From Heligmosomoides polygyrus polygyrus (Eukaryota > Nematoda > Chromadorea > Rhabditida > Heligmosomidae), in NCBI GenBank assembly GCA_947396885.1, contig OX377202.1, forward strand, positions 29,689,407 through 29,753,406: a stretch of DNA of 64,000 nt, given 5' to 3'. The notes beneath the pieces are model-generated. The model made no database searches. It had not been told where the DNA came from and saw only the letters and a program-made list of their open reading frames with translations. Positions 35,201 to 46,009 of this stretch are shown in pieces; the first letter of the stretch is position 1; the number at the start of each line of letters is the position of its first letter. Position numbers and translations under genes: made by a program.

Positions 35201-37951
35201 AAATGTTTTCATAGTGCTGTAGAGATACCAGATTTTTACTCGTTGTGGAAACGTTTTGTGTCGAAGGTCGACTTAGTTGCTCGTGAATTCTATGCGGTGT
35301 AGTTTAACTACAGATTGATTTAGGTAAGCGGGCAGTTGAGCGAGAATTCATCGAAGAACCAGACATTCGAAGGAGAAGACCTCAGTATTATGACGAGGAA
35401 GAGCCCAGGTCTTACCCGAAGCGTGGCATTGATAGAAAGGAGACAGAAGTTGGAAGGAGGAAAGTTCAGTTTTACGATAGGGAAGAGCCTAGTCCTCGCA
35501 CTGAGCGTGACATGGATAGGGATGAAGCAGACGCTCCAAGAAGGAGGACTCATTACTACGAGGAAGATGAGCCTCGTTTGGAGCGCAGCATGAATAGAGA
35601 AGGAACAGACAGTCCAAGAAAGAGAGCTCAATATTTCGAAGAAAATGATTCGAGAGCTCGTCTGGAGCGTAGGGAAGAAACGGAAGTTCCAAAGAAGAGA
35701 CCTCAATATTACGAAGAAGAGGAGCCCAGGACTCCTATAGAGCACAACATGGAGAGGGAGGAAACAGACAGTCCCAGGAGGAGGCCTCAGTACTATGAAG
35801 AGGGAGAGCCCAGGCGTCGTCCGGAGCGCAACGTGGAGAGAGAGGAACCGGCAGCTCGAAGAAGGAATCCTCTGTATTACGATGAAGATGAACCTACGTC
35901 GTATCCGGAGCGGAACATGGCCAGAGAGGTTTGCTGAGATTTTGTCTTTTCGAACATCTGCTGCTGAACGTCGTTCCGTTTAGCCGCCACGACCCAAATC
36001 GCGCACCACAATTGACCCTAATCAGTTCGTTGAGGAGCTTAGCGATAGCGAAGACTGGGATCAGGTAATGTGGACACGTTAAATAAAGCGAATCCTTTAC
36101 GTAAAGAACCATTCCAGATTGCGGAGGTGGTAAATGCACCGAGGATGAGAAGTCCCTTCGATGATGATCTAGGGAGACCAGGCAAGACTACCACATTCTT
36201 CTATTTAAAAAAGGTTCTTTTGAGGAAATTGTCTGTATGACGAATGCAGTCAAGGTCTCACATCAATCAGTTGCCAGGAGAAGGTGCTTTCACCCGTAGA
36301 ATCCTCCAAATAACGAGTTAAAAGCCGGCAGACTGTGTAAGGTACTTGTTGAGATGTGAACTGTTCGTTTCCTGCGACCCTTTGAGTCTTGCCTGCAGTC
36401 TTACTCATCGTTCGTTCATTGAGACATAATTTCCGCACTGTTCTCCCATTTATCGTTTTGAGTGCTGCCATTAATGACATAGCGCTCATGATCCGTGACA
36501 GAGGCGGGTGGTAGCCCACAAAATCGATTTCGGCACAGAAACCCTTCATAGTCTCGCATTCCTGGTGCTCTTTCCGTTCGCCTGTGCATAGCGACACAAG
36601 AGTCAGCTTTGAGTCAGTTTTTTGCTTTGGATCCTTGAATCGCCGTTGGTGAAGATCAGAGGATTCAAAAACAAAAATCAAGAAGCTACGATTTCCAAGC
36701 CTTGTTCTGGTTTTGCGGATGATTTGGGAAAATAACGCTAACGATAAGGTTCGCAATGGTTTTTTGACTTCCACGCCCGTTGCAAGCCTGAAGGCTAATA
36801 TAGCTTAATGCTGTCACAACGATGTTTTGTTGCGATCAAAACTTCTAGCGCCAGGCGGGACTCGAACCCGCACCTCCTTCTGACCGGGCGGGAATGCTCT
36901 ACGCCTTTACACCACCGGCGCCGTTTGATCGAACGCAACATCCACACGTTGTGGGACCGATCAGCACTCACCCGTATCCGGGATGACCTGGTCGCTGATA
37001 TCAGCATGGAAGGCGAATTCTTAAGGAAACTGATTTGAATCGTTTCTATCAAGACCATCAGCTTAACTGGTTCCATGCTGATATCAGCGGCCAGGTCATC
37101 CCGGATACGGGTGAGTGCTGATCGGTCCCACGAGGTGTGGATGTTGCGTTCGATCAAACGGCGCCGGTGGTGTAAAGGCGTAGAGCATTCCCGCCCGGTC
37201 AGAGGGAGGTGCGGGTTCGAGTCCCGCCTGGCGCTAGAAGTTTTGATCGCAACAAAACATCGTTGTGACAGCTTACTACCTCGATACCAGCCAATTGAGG
37301 CTTAAGGAAACTGATTTGAATAGCTTAATGCTTTTTTGTAATTGTTATTGGCTACAATAAAAATAAATAAATAAATGCCAAAGTGCTTCGGGTTTGCTTT
37401 CCTTCTGAGCTAAGCTTTTTCCTTACAATTCACAATCGCTGTGAATTTTATTCTTGCTGGCATTATTTAAACCAAAAAGGTTGTTTTTTGCAGTTAACTG
37501 AAGCAATTTTTTCAGTCAGACCAGGTCTGCTAGGTCCGCCACCACCGGTGCTGAGGCAGCCCTCGAAGCGTCCACTTTTGGCCGAAAAACCTGCACTTGA
37601 ACGGAGATCATTTCCTCCTGTGCTTCCGAAACTGCCAATAAAGCCGCTGCGTGATGACGACGTATGGTGTTTCCGAATACTATTTTAAATTCTTCCGCTT
37701 ACACTTAACTGTGGATAATCGTTTTTCCTTTTTTAGAAGTCGTTTTTCCGCATGGAGTATCCGAGCATTGCACCAAAAATCTACTTCAGCGGGCATTCGT
37801 GAGTTTTTCAAAGGCGTGTGATGTTAAGAACAAGAATATTGGCATGCCATATTGTATTTTTTCTTTAGAAAAGAGCGAACCAGAGAGGAGCCATTTGAAG
37901 AAAAGGGACCTGTCCAGGCGCACATAGCTCCAGCCAAGCCTTTGTTTGGGG
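26297..37951 (+). CDS. Unidentified charged, repeat-containing protein (partial gene model)
   Basis: I do not recognise this protein. Ten exons join in consistent phase: 26297-26427, 26856-27041, 30902-31176, 33684-33820, 35324-35928, 35984-36064, 36118-36181, 37516-37661, 37737-37798 and 37869-37951, giving 590 codons. The first begins in phase 1, so a start exon lies upstream. The last ends in phase 1; an exon at 39206-39252 ending in TGA would fit but is uncertain. The sequence is disordered and rich in Lys, Arg and Glu. Exon 5 encodes seven copies of a roughly 28-residue repeat centred on [13 protein letters not shown]. Later exons are Pro-rich (LLGPPPPVL) with an acidic stretch [11 protein letters not shown]. 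The intron after 36181 uses a GC donor (CCAG|GCAAG). Intron 2 (27042-30901) holds a mariner, and the intron after 31176 holds the MITE nest. Exon calls are strong; gene boundaries are open. Confidence 0.8.
26742..26752. repeat. Poly-C tract
   Basis: An uninterrupted C run in intron 1 of the charged-protein gene. Comparable C or G runs occur at about 14837, 18939, 41274 and 43970; all are likely to be length-variable. Confidence 0.8.
29058..30334 (-). mobile_element. Decayed mariner element in an intron
   Basis: The left end is TTAGGTTGTCCAGAAATTAA. The right end, inverted, is ACGTTGTCCGGAAATTAA, where the outer G has replaced the expected C. The transposase is on the minus strand: the helix-turn-helix part at 29815-30057 ([32 protein letters not shown]) and a catalytic fragment at 29282-29488 ([24 protein letters not shown]). 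Stops and frameshifts separate them. It lies antisense in the 3.9-kb intron at 27042-30901 of the charged-protein gene. Confidence 0.9.
32270..32470. mobile_element. GC-rich inverted-repeat MITE A
   Basis: The ends GGGGCCTGTTCATACTTCG and CGAAGTATGAAGAGGCCCC are inverted copies. Inside, both arms repeat AAGAGCGAC and CTGGGGCGACGGA around a TACGTAAATAATTACGTA centre. The same family occurs at 40918-41049. Confidence 0.88.
32471..32599. mobile_element. GC-rich inverted-repeat MITE B
   Basis: The left arm GACCCGTTTATACTTCAATG is matched by the inverted right arm CGTCGAAGTATAGACGGGGC, with GCGACGC blocks and an AATTGATCGATCGCG region inside. It starts one or two bases after MITE A ends. Confidence 0.83.
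32603..32737. mobile_element. GC-rich inverted-repeat MITE C
   Basis: The ends GGGGTCGTTTAGTGTG and CACACTAAACGACCCC are exact inverted copies, followed inward by GCGCGCGAC. TTA flanks both sides (32600-32602 and 32738-32740), as for PIF/Harbinger-type insertions. It directly abuts MITE B, so A, B and C form one run of about 470 bp. Confidence 0.9.
36250..36774 (-). CDS. Unidentified 174-codon ORF nested in an intron
   Basis: An uninterrupted minus-strand frame starting with ATG inside the intron 36182-37515 of the charged-protein gene. The product is basic with several Cys residues (for example [15 protein letters not shown]). I recognise no domain, signal peptide or membrane segment. No acceptor stands out before the ATG. 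It may be chance, a transposon remnant or a small single-exon gene. Confidence 0.25.
   Translation of the reverse strand: MEVKKPLRTLSLALFSQIIRKTRTRLGNRSFLIFVFESSDLHQRRFKDPKQKTDSKLTLVSLCTGERKEHQECETMKGFCAEIDFVGYHPPLSRIMSAMSLMAALKTINGRTVRKLCLNERTMSKTAGKTQRVAGNEQFTSQQVPYTVCRLLTRYLEDSTGESTFSWQLIDVRP
36810..37272. mobile_element. Foldback element with a tRNA-like sequence in each arm
   Basis: Two arms of about 202 bp (36810-37011 and 37071-37272) are near-perfect inverted copies around a 59-bp loop. Each arm contains a 76-base tRNA-like sequence (36847-36922 minus; 37160-37235 plus). It has a 7-bp acceptor stem GCGCCGG/CTGGCGC, a clear T arm GCGGG-TTCGAGT-CCCGC, and a CCCGCCCGGTCAG region like tRNA-Asp(GUC). 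The D arm pairs poorly and the anticodon loop is too long, so it is a tRNA-derived element and not a working tRNA. A truncated relative lies at 40514-40757. Confidence 0.88.
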
Positions 37952-38008
37952 GTATGTTTTGGATGCATTTTTGCTGCTACTCTATATAATGAATAAGCCC
38001 GTCTCTCT

Positions 38009-38011
<3 letters not shown>

Positions 38012-38064
<53 letters not shown>

Positions 38065-38084
38065 TGTGGTGTGTGTGTGTGTGT

Positions 38085-38138
<54 letters not shown>
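38012..38138. repeat. (GT)n microsatellite
   Basis: About 125 bases of GT repeat with scattered GTGGTG interruptions, beginning about 60 bases after the last firmly placed exon of the charged-protein gene. The Cys/Val ORFs across it are artefacts. Confidence 0.98.
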
Positions 38139-39849
38139 ACAAACTAGCACGTTTAAAGCCTGCCAAAGTGACCTTGACGTGCGAACGCCAGAACTTGTGG
38201 TAGACAGGCGTGTGAGAGTTCGGTCGCATGACCAGAATCGGTTGACATTATCGATTTTTCAAGCTCAGTTCACGCCTATATCTGGCTGATCGGGGTAGGG
38301 TTGTGTGATTGTGGTGGCTGATTGATGCACTTCACAATAGACGAAAAAATATCGACTAAAGACTAGTGACGATCAAAAATATCCAATTTTCGGCACGTCT
38401 CAGAGACTTTGCCCACATTCAGCTGTTTTGGGTGGGTGTCGCACGAAAATGATGACCGATGATAGGCTTCAGAACATGTGAGACGATTCGATCGAGAAAC
38501 AAATATTGATAGATAGTATTGGTATTTCTACGGATTGGGAACTTTTTGTGTGGGAGTCACGCACGAATGCGATTGAGTGTAGACAAACCTTACCAACTGT
38601 TTTGAGGAACCTACACTATTCCATCCTATATGATATTCGAGACTAGTTTTTTGTCTCTAATGGGAATCAAAGGTCTAGAGAAAAACGAAAACTGCCGTGT
38701 CCAAGGCACTCTATGTTTGGAGTTTAGGGGTGAAGCCAGCTCAGGAGTTTCGCAGCCGGTAGGCCTCTAAGCGTCTTGTTTGATATGTAAATGCTGATAA
38801 AAAGGACGAAATTTTCAATTTGCACACCCTTGCCAAGGGAAGGGATTCTGTCTAGTTGTTGTTTACATGTTGTTAATGGGTTATGTAGGACTTCCGAGAT
38901 TTAGCATCGTCCTTTACTACTGGAAGGGATCAAAGTAAAGTACACATCTAATAGCTGGAACTAATGAAGGATCGGCATTTTTTACGCACTGGGCTGGCTC
39001 TGAGTTCCTGAAGTTTTTGAAGAAAATCGTCATGCCAAATTGACATACCAGTCAGTAAATCTTTTGTATTGCCTCAGTGTATGCCGACTTTTTTTTCATT
39101 ATTCTTTGTTATGACGTACGATGACCTACAGGCTCATGGAAGGGTCAGTGTCCCTCTATCGTTTATTTCTTCCTGATAAGTGTAGCAGATAGTCTGGATT
39201 ATCAGAAAGTGTGGTTGAGGTTGAGTTAGCTGAGAGCCAAGCCCTTTATTGATTTGGGATTCACAAATGTACTACCGCACCTTGCCAACTGCCCCGCACG
39301 GTCCATCATCTGTTTTTAGTCTAGTCTCAAACTCGATAATAAGCACTGCTAGCTCTATATTTAGATACTGGAGTTGGCGTGGGATGGCGTCATGAAAGTG
39401 CTGCACCTCTGATTCCGGAGCCTCCAGCGAGGGTAACTTGAGGTTTTCTAGTCTCATTTATCAAGCAGTCTCATTGCTGTTTTAGTATCGTCCCGCTGGA
39501 GGTGTGGTATCGCAACATGGAGGATACTTTGACTGAACCAGCTATTTACTCTCCGTACTTTTAAAGTCTGTGAAGATTTTAGATTTGCGCTGTTGTTTCG
39601 GGTTTGCTAATTATCTCATTTTATGTGTTGTCTAAGGCTTGAAGACTTTATCCAACGGCGTTAGGCTTATTTGTGTTTCTATCTATTTATGCTCGTGAAG
39701 TGTTTATTAACAGATTTTCAAAATAAATGATTTACCGCTATCGATGTTCGCACTAAACAGTTGAATGTACGAACATTCGGTGCCTACCTTGTTGTAATAC
39801 GATGGTTTGTGGTTCGTTATTGTGGAGTTGAAATTAGGGTTCGTTTTAG
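38139..39849. other. Probable 3' region of the charged gene and Mic10 upstream region
   Basis: No exon here is certain. Possible terminal exons for the upstream gene follow acceptors at 38888 (GTAG), 39130 (ACAG) and 39205 (ATCAG). The last gives an acidic ending, ESVVEVELAESQALY, in the right phase and stopping at 39252. Confidence 0.35.
39843..39849 (+). promoter_or_regulatory. Candidate spliced-leader acceptor for mic10
   Basis: TTCGTTTTAG is followed directly by the Mic10 ATG at 39850. With no coding exon needed upstream, this fits a trans-splice acceptor with a zero-length 5' leader. Confidence 0.65.
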
Positions 39850-42800
39850 ATGGTTCGCAGTGAAGACGAATTAGGAGAGAAGATAGACAGGTGGGCTGAA
39901 TAAGAACTTGAAGCTTAGTGATGTGGGTAGCGCAGTGGGACTGACTACTGATGTGTGCTGGGGGGACACTGCTGAGGTGTTCGTTCAGAGCCGATTTCCC
40001 GTTCGCAGCTGTTCCTGCCCAATTGCTCTGGTGTTGCTATTGCTGGTCATGGTAATGGTGTACCGGTACGATGCTATCCCACTTCATCACAGTTATTTTC
40101 GGCACTAAGCGGGCTGGTGCCTGCTCCGTTATGAGACAATGGTCGTCGTACACTCAAATAAACACGGTTTCTGTGCTCTCGTTCGCTAACGCGGAGGAGC
40201 GCACAGAAACCTAACTCGTTTTAAGATATCTTTCCGGTGTACAGCGGGCACCAGGCCGCTCAGTACCTTGGTTTCTGACCAATTCGACTTGATACGAGAA
40301 TTTACTCCATTTTGAATAAAATTCGGCATTTCCACACTCGCTGTCCTTAGGATGAACTATTGCGCGAGCGAAATCATGCAGTTGACTGTCATCGCTTTGT
40401 TGCTTTCAGTCACACATTTTTATTTTACTAGTCGTTTGTCGAGAAAATTCGCGACCAATTGAAGGGCAATGTTGAAGCAGTGTGTTAAAGATCCCATTTG
40501 AAGTGCGCTATTCTATATGTTGTTACAGGATGTTTTGTTGTGATCAAAGCTTGCGCCAGGCGAGGCTCGAGCCCGCACCTTCTGTCGCTGATATCAGCAT
40601 GGAATCGGCTAGACTTAAGACCTTACTAGTTGCGTGCGGTCAAAGAGCGCAAGTAGGATAAGGCGTAGCATCGCTGCCCTGGAAGCAGAAGGTGCGGGCT
40701 CCAGTCCCGCCTAGCGCAAGAGGTTTGATCGCAAGAAAACATCTTGTAACAACATATAGCCTCTTTACCAGCCGCCCCAGGCTCAAGCAAATGTGTTAAA
40801 ACATTGCGGCATTCTATTTCCGCTGGATATCGTTGAGGCAATTCGAATGCGTTCTTGACCCATATTGTGACTTGCAGAGGCGATGAGTTGAAAAATCAAT
40901 GTTTTGTCCTTCCCAAAGGGCCTGTTCGCACTTCGAGCGACTAGGGCTACGGACGGAGTGAACGTAGGGTGGAGTACGTAATTATTTACGTACACCACAC
41001 TACGTTCGTCGCCCCAGTCGCTCTTGTTGCTTAAAGTACGGACAGGCCCAAACGTATGTGGTACCTGTTCCACGAACGTGTTTGACCTGATCGTTGATAT
41101 GGGTCCGTGCCATTTTGACGTTTTCTTCAACTGTGCTATTCTGGTTCGGATCATCATAGGCGTTCAGATTTTTGACCAAACGCTAACTCTTCTTCATTTA
41201 AAAAGCCAGTTGATCGCTTTGCCCGGCAAGCACAGCTTTCCTTGATGTTTGCTTTTTGAGCTAGCTTTGCGTCCCCCCCCCCCCCCAGTGTAAGCGACTC
41301 ATCGGTATTCTGGCACATTTTCTCGGGGCTGCCACAGAGAGGTGTCGCTTTCCCGTGCTGTAACTGAGGAGCTCGCCCTGATGCTGAGTTTGCCGGCTTT
41401 ACGTCAGAAAACATGCGTCCGCATGTCATGTGTTAGAAACCTGCGTGAGATACCCTCATCGACCGGGCGGACATAATGCACCGCTCAATATGGGATGCTG
41501 CTGCAGCAGAGGAAGCGCAGCCTCTTTCTGCTTAGCACAGCGGCATCTCGCACGATTGTCAGCGTTTGGATCCAGAAGATGGGTGTCCCCTACGTCGCAC
41601 AACAAGCGCCTGGTGTTAGAAGAGGCGACACCGTCGTCGCACGGCGAGCGGCCGCATTCAGAATTTAACTGGGATGCTGCAGCAGCAAAGGAAGCCCAGC
41701 CTCCTCCTGCTTGACACAGCGACAATTGCGCGCGTTTCTGAGTGGACTGATTCCGAATACATGTCATCGACGGCTGTCGTGAGCATGGGAGGACCACTAA
41801 GGGGGTGGTGGAGAAGGGAAGTAGGAGGACTTCTAGGGTGGACCAGGAGAGCTATCAGAAAGGAAAGGAACAAACTAATGGAGGACCAGGGCGGGGAAAC
41901 CAGCAAGAAAAGAAAGGAGTGAGGAGGAATCTGGCGTCCGGATCTCCGGAAACAAGCTGTTGGGCATGAAAACGGTTGCGGAGGAGCCACTTGAGGGAAG
42001 AAGTACAGCGCAGAACAAACCAATGGCGTTACTAGACGGTCCGGAGATATTTGTCTATAATGAACGCACGGAAGTGGTGAACGGCTTGATGCCAATAAAG
42101 TACGCAGCAGATCCTAGATGTTATGTTATCGAATTTTAAGTTTTACAAAAACTTCTGTCCGTAAGTCAGTGATATTGCAAAGACGCGCGAAGCGTGCAAG
42201 TGCGAGACACGCCGTTAGGCGTGTCGGGGCACCTGTGTCTATATATGCATACCTAGTTAAACAATTATATAAGCAATACAAAACCGCTTACCATTTGACG
42301 GCAATCGTGCCGGGGCCGCGATGGTAGGGGGTCTCCTAACACCTTCAATCATGCCGATAACAGAAAGGAACCGATGCTATAGACAGAACAAGAGTGGAAC
42401 ACTAACCTGATCAGCTCCCTAGGGATTGAAGCCTAAAAAGAAAAGCCACAGAGTAATAAAAAAAGGAACTGAGCGACTCCCGGCGGGCACCTCTGCGTCG
42501 AGGTGCCGGATCGATAGGTCGCACACTTCGGTACCTACCATGCTCTAGCTTGTTAACACTCACACGGTTAATCCATTAGAACATGTCTTCACGAGACGTT
42601 ACATAAGCTAACATGTTCAATCTTCATAGAAGCACTTCGTATAATATGATGGAAGGCAATAACTGTGTTTGGAGGTGACCCTCACGCCCGAGGTGCTCTG
42701 CGCCTGTCTTTCTTTTATATTCGAGTCATTGAGGTTGTTAGGCTTCTGTTAATGAGCCACCTAGGATATGCTCTGTCACATCCTAAGTGGCTCATTGAAA

Positions 42801-45234
42801 TTTACCAACCCCTCTATTTTGGTGTTGCGCCGGTGTCGACAACAGCGTAATTGGCCCGATAGCTCAAGGTCCTCAGTTATATGGAGTGCGTTATACCTCT
42901 TGTTAAGGAATTTCAATAAGAAGTCCAACGCGTTTGTGGCTATCTCGGTGGTCTTTTGGCATTCCACGGAACTCAGTCGTTAAAAATCAAAGAAGAGTGA
43001 AACATCAGTCGTTAAAGCTCTTACCAGCGGGTGTCGCTGCGTGGCAGGACCACCTACTTTTTGACCATTGCAGTGCAGACTATTATCGTGGTCTCGTATG
43101 ACCCAATTTCTGAGAGGGTCCTGAGTGCAAGAGGGACACTGGAATTGATATGATGGGCACAGAGATGGACGCACTCCGTCTAGTTCGCTTCTTCCTCGAC
43201 GCTGCTGAAGTCGGTTGTTGACTCCTTCTGAAATCTAGCACTCGGCAATGTTGGTTTGCGACGCACACTGCGTTGCTGAAGAACTGTGCTTCATCTAATG
43301 GTCTGCTCCCCATAACCATCATGTTCATAAGTGCCAGGTGTAGTCCCATCTTTCCACGCACACAATCGAAGCGAGAAGTATACGCTGGATTTTCTGAGCC
43401 AAAATACTTGCTTGTTTCGATTCGTAGTGTTTGCTAGTTCGCGGATAAGCACAGCTTTTCAGATGTTTTGCCGATTCACTGCTAAAGATTAGCGGTGGTG
43501 TAGCGATCGGAATAGTAGCGAGTGTGGCGTTCTTCAAGGTAAGAGGCCGTTGATAGAATTTCATTCTGCCTGAATGCTTCTGAACGCCTACCTGATGTGA
43601 GCTGTTCAGAGTCGGTCATGGCCGATTTGGTTCGGATCCGGCATAGGTCTCGGTACCGGCTGGTCAAATTGCCGCCACGATCTACAACAACCGTACTTGT
43701 TACACGGTAGAAAGGTGCCAGTCGGACAAGACACAGAGGTAATTTCCTAGCTCTTCAATACCTTTTTCGGTGTATTACATTTAAGGGGTGAGATCACTGT
43801 GTAGTTGCTTCGTGAAGGTAAAAATGTGAGTAAAAGGGTTTACATACACAAATAACGCGATATCAGTTGCCTAGGGAACGAGAGAATAACGGGCGCTAAT
43901 CACTGTCTACCGTGTATCCTGCTTGATATATTCCAATTAATCTGTTTGGCATGTTGCCAGTCGCCAGGAGGGGGGGGGGGGGGGGGGACCAAAGGCGTGC
44001 GATACTGCGGCGCATGCCAGCCGGTTGTGTTTTTGAGCTTAACCATGGGCAATTGTCGGAATTGGCAGCCGATTAATGTATTAAGGAACGATCAGTCGAC
44101 CAATGTCGTGTAGTTTAGGGAATTTCGGCATTTATTTATATATTTATTTATACAGACGGTTGCACGCTTTTGAGTAAAAATCGTATGAATGCGATGGAGG
44201 GTGGACATGCTTCATTGGAACCATTTTGAAGACCCTACCCTACGATATTCCACTGTCCTGTCATTTAGGATATTTAAGGCCACTTTTTTACTGTAAGTTA
44301 AAAACCGCCAAAGAAGAACCCCTGCGACTAAGATTTTCTATTATCGATTTGGCGGCCGGTAATGAAACATCGAGAGGGAGCAAAACAAGGCTGAGTCGGA
44401 TTGTAGGATAACAATTGGGTCAACAGACGACTCGGGCTCTCACTCTCTGCATTTCGCCGTGTTAGAATTGCTTTATTGTAAAATAATCCTAGAACGCTAC
44501 CCAATTCTCAAAGCGTCGAATAACGATGAGCGATTTTGGTGCAAGTGGCGAAGTGGCGACTCGTCGCAACCGCGATGGTGTGGGCAAAAGTGCCTGCATC
44601 TCCTAAATCTCGTAAAGTGCAGACTCTGCACCGTTAGGCAAGTTTAGAGGGCTGAGTATGGGTGTTCCAGAAGCAAAAAGGAAGAACGTATTTCTCATGA
44701 AAGCCAGAAAGCTTAGAGAAGAACCAGGCTCTTTTTAAAACGCGCAAACCATTGTGTAGTTGCTATCGCTGCGAACATATAGTTGACATTGTTGTCATTG
44801 TTCATTTGTCAAATTGTTTGTCAGACTGACCCGCAGAGTTTTCCGTCCAAGAGCTTTTGCAAGGAGGGATCCCGTTGTTTAACAATTGGATGCAAAACAT
44901 TGTGCGTTAGTCGCAATACCTGTCCGAGAAACTCAGGGAGCAGTTGGTGAGGGTAAGCATTTTCGGGTCGAAATTGTGACACGGAGCCGATATTCTCGTT
45001 CGCGTAAACTAGGTGGAGAATGCGGGCAAAAGTGCTCCGGAATAACTGGTATAGCCAGGGAAACATGACGTCGTCATGGTCTCTTTTTTGACCTGGCGCG
45101 ACTTTGCGAGGTTTAGATGTATTCGGACACAATAGGTGTTCTACACCTTACTTCAATAGCACCTCAGTTTTTTTACGCCTCATAGTCACTTTTTTCAGGG
45201 CAAACCTGCGTACGCCATCGTGAAGGAGAAGTGA
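39850..45234 (+). CDS. mic10: MICOS complex subunit Mic10
   Basis: Mic10 is a small mitochondrial inner-membrane protein that oligomerises and bends the membrane at crista junctions. Four exons join in phase: 39850-39890, 43463-43538, 43610-43738 and 45199-45234, giving 93 residues (human about 78). The start is [14 protein letters not shown]. The first membrane segment is [19 protein letters not shown]. The second carries the family's glycine motif, [14 protein letters not shown], followed by the diagnostic [16 protein letters not shown], which corresponds to NCQHDFQAPYLLHGK in the human protein. The end is [11 protein letters not shown]. Intron 1 (3.6 kb) holds a tRNA-like foldback, a SINE fragment and a MITE; the third intron is 1.5 kb. 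No single exon is long enough to stand out, so this gene is easily missed. Confidence 0.94.
40514..40757. mobile_element. Truncated tRNA-like foldback, copy 2
   Basis: The arms at about 40514-40585 and 40689-40757 are imperfect inverted copies, with GATGTTTTGTTGTGATCAAA and GGCTCGAGCCCGCACC in the left. They match the outer part of the element at 36810-37272, including TCGCTGATATCAGCATGGA. The left arm has lost most of its tRNA-like part. It lies in Mic10 intron 1. Confidence 0.82.
40800..40885 (-). repeat. SINE 3' fragment
   Basis: The minus-strand match to the 3' part of the SINE family includes blocks equivalent to ATTCTA-TTCC, GATATCGTTGAGG, TTCGAATGCG and TGACTTGC. It has no tRNA head. 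Confidence 0.65.
40918..41049. mobile_element. GC-rich inverted-repeat MITE D (family of MITE A)
   Basis: The ends GGGCCTGTTCGCACTT and AAGTACGGACAGGCCC are inverted, with GAGCGAC blocks and a GTACGTAATTATTTACGTAC centre as in MITE A. AAA flanks both ends (40915-40917 and 41050-41052), a possible 3-bp target duplication. It is in Mic10 intron 1. Confidence 0.87.
41489..41745. repeat. Direct duplication of a 75-bp block
   Basis: TGGGATGCTGCTGCAGCAG at 41489 and TGGGATGCTGCAGCAGCAA at 41670 start two diverged copies of a block of about 75 bp that continues GGAAGC-CAGCCTC and CTGCTT-ACACAGCG. About 100 bp separates them. It lies in Mic10 intron 1. Confidence 0.75.
43966..43987. repeat. Poly-G tract in mic10 intron 3
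   Basis: A run of about 19 G bases within the third mic10 intron; likely variable and capable of quadruplex formation. Confidence 0.85.
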
Positions 45235-46009
45235 TGCGCTTCCGACGTTTAGAGTAGAGAAAGATTCCACTAACGGTTTATCGAGATTTTATGCTGCCAT
45301 TGAAGGAATAGCTATAAATAACGTGCCGGTGTGTTGTTTCTGAAGCCGAAAACATTGAAGAACGATGCATATCCACAAACAGTTTAACTGACTTTATCAG
45401 AACAAATAATAGAAGAATGACAACATTAAAGCTCTGTGGTCGGTGAACAGTCCGTGGTACCGGTGTAGAACGTTCCGCGAGACTACGGATAGAAAACGTC
45501 GAGATAACCGTCCAAATCTACTACGATGATAGAAGTGTTCAACTATCAAAACACTATTGCAGCTACGAGGAGATAAAATGCGACAGAGGTGATGGAGACA
45601 CCGTATGTGGCGACTGTACAGATAAGGAGTCGTGTTGCTGAATATCAAATCTTCTTGTGCAGTATCGCATAGTCCCCGATTGCAATCAGACCGGCCAGCA
45701 TTTCCTCGCCTGCAACAATTGTAGTGAAATGAGATTCAGCACGATGAGTGCTAGACCTGTTATCGTCAAACTGTTATTTATTATTTATTTATTCAAGGCG
45801 TAGACATGAGACTTCGCGTTACTAGCTAACAACAACAGAACAAAACAAAAACAACCAAATACGTAAACAGCTCAGATATCAAATCTTGTGCTACGTTTTC
45901 ACCACATGTCGTATTGTACAACACTGAAAAATTTATCCAGAAAGATACGTTCTGCAGGTATGCGCAGACAGACTCGCCAGATCATCGTACCTCCAAAGCA
46001 GCAAGTTAT
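45235..46009. other. No gene recognised
   Basis: Downstream of mic10. No clear AATAAA follows within about 200 bases of its stop codon, and I see no other feature apart from a (TTTA)n tract near 45777-45795. Confidence 0.4.

Noticed and set aside
36847..37235. Two functional tRNA-Asp genes
   Set aside because: The D arm does not pair well and the anticodon loop is too long. Both copies lie in mirror-image arms of a foldback element.
37959..38289. Cys/Val-rich ORFs
   Set aside because: They are translations of the (GT)n microsatellite.
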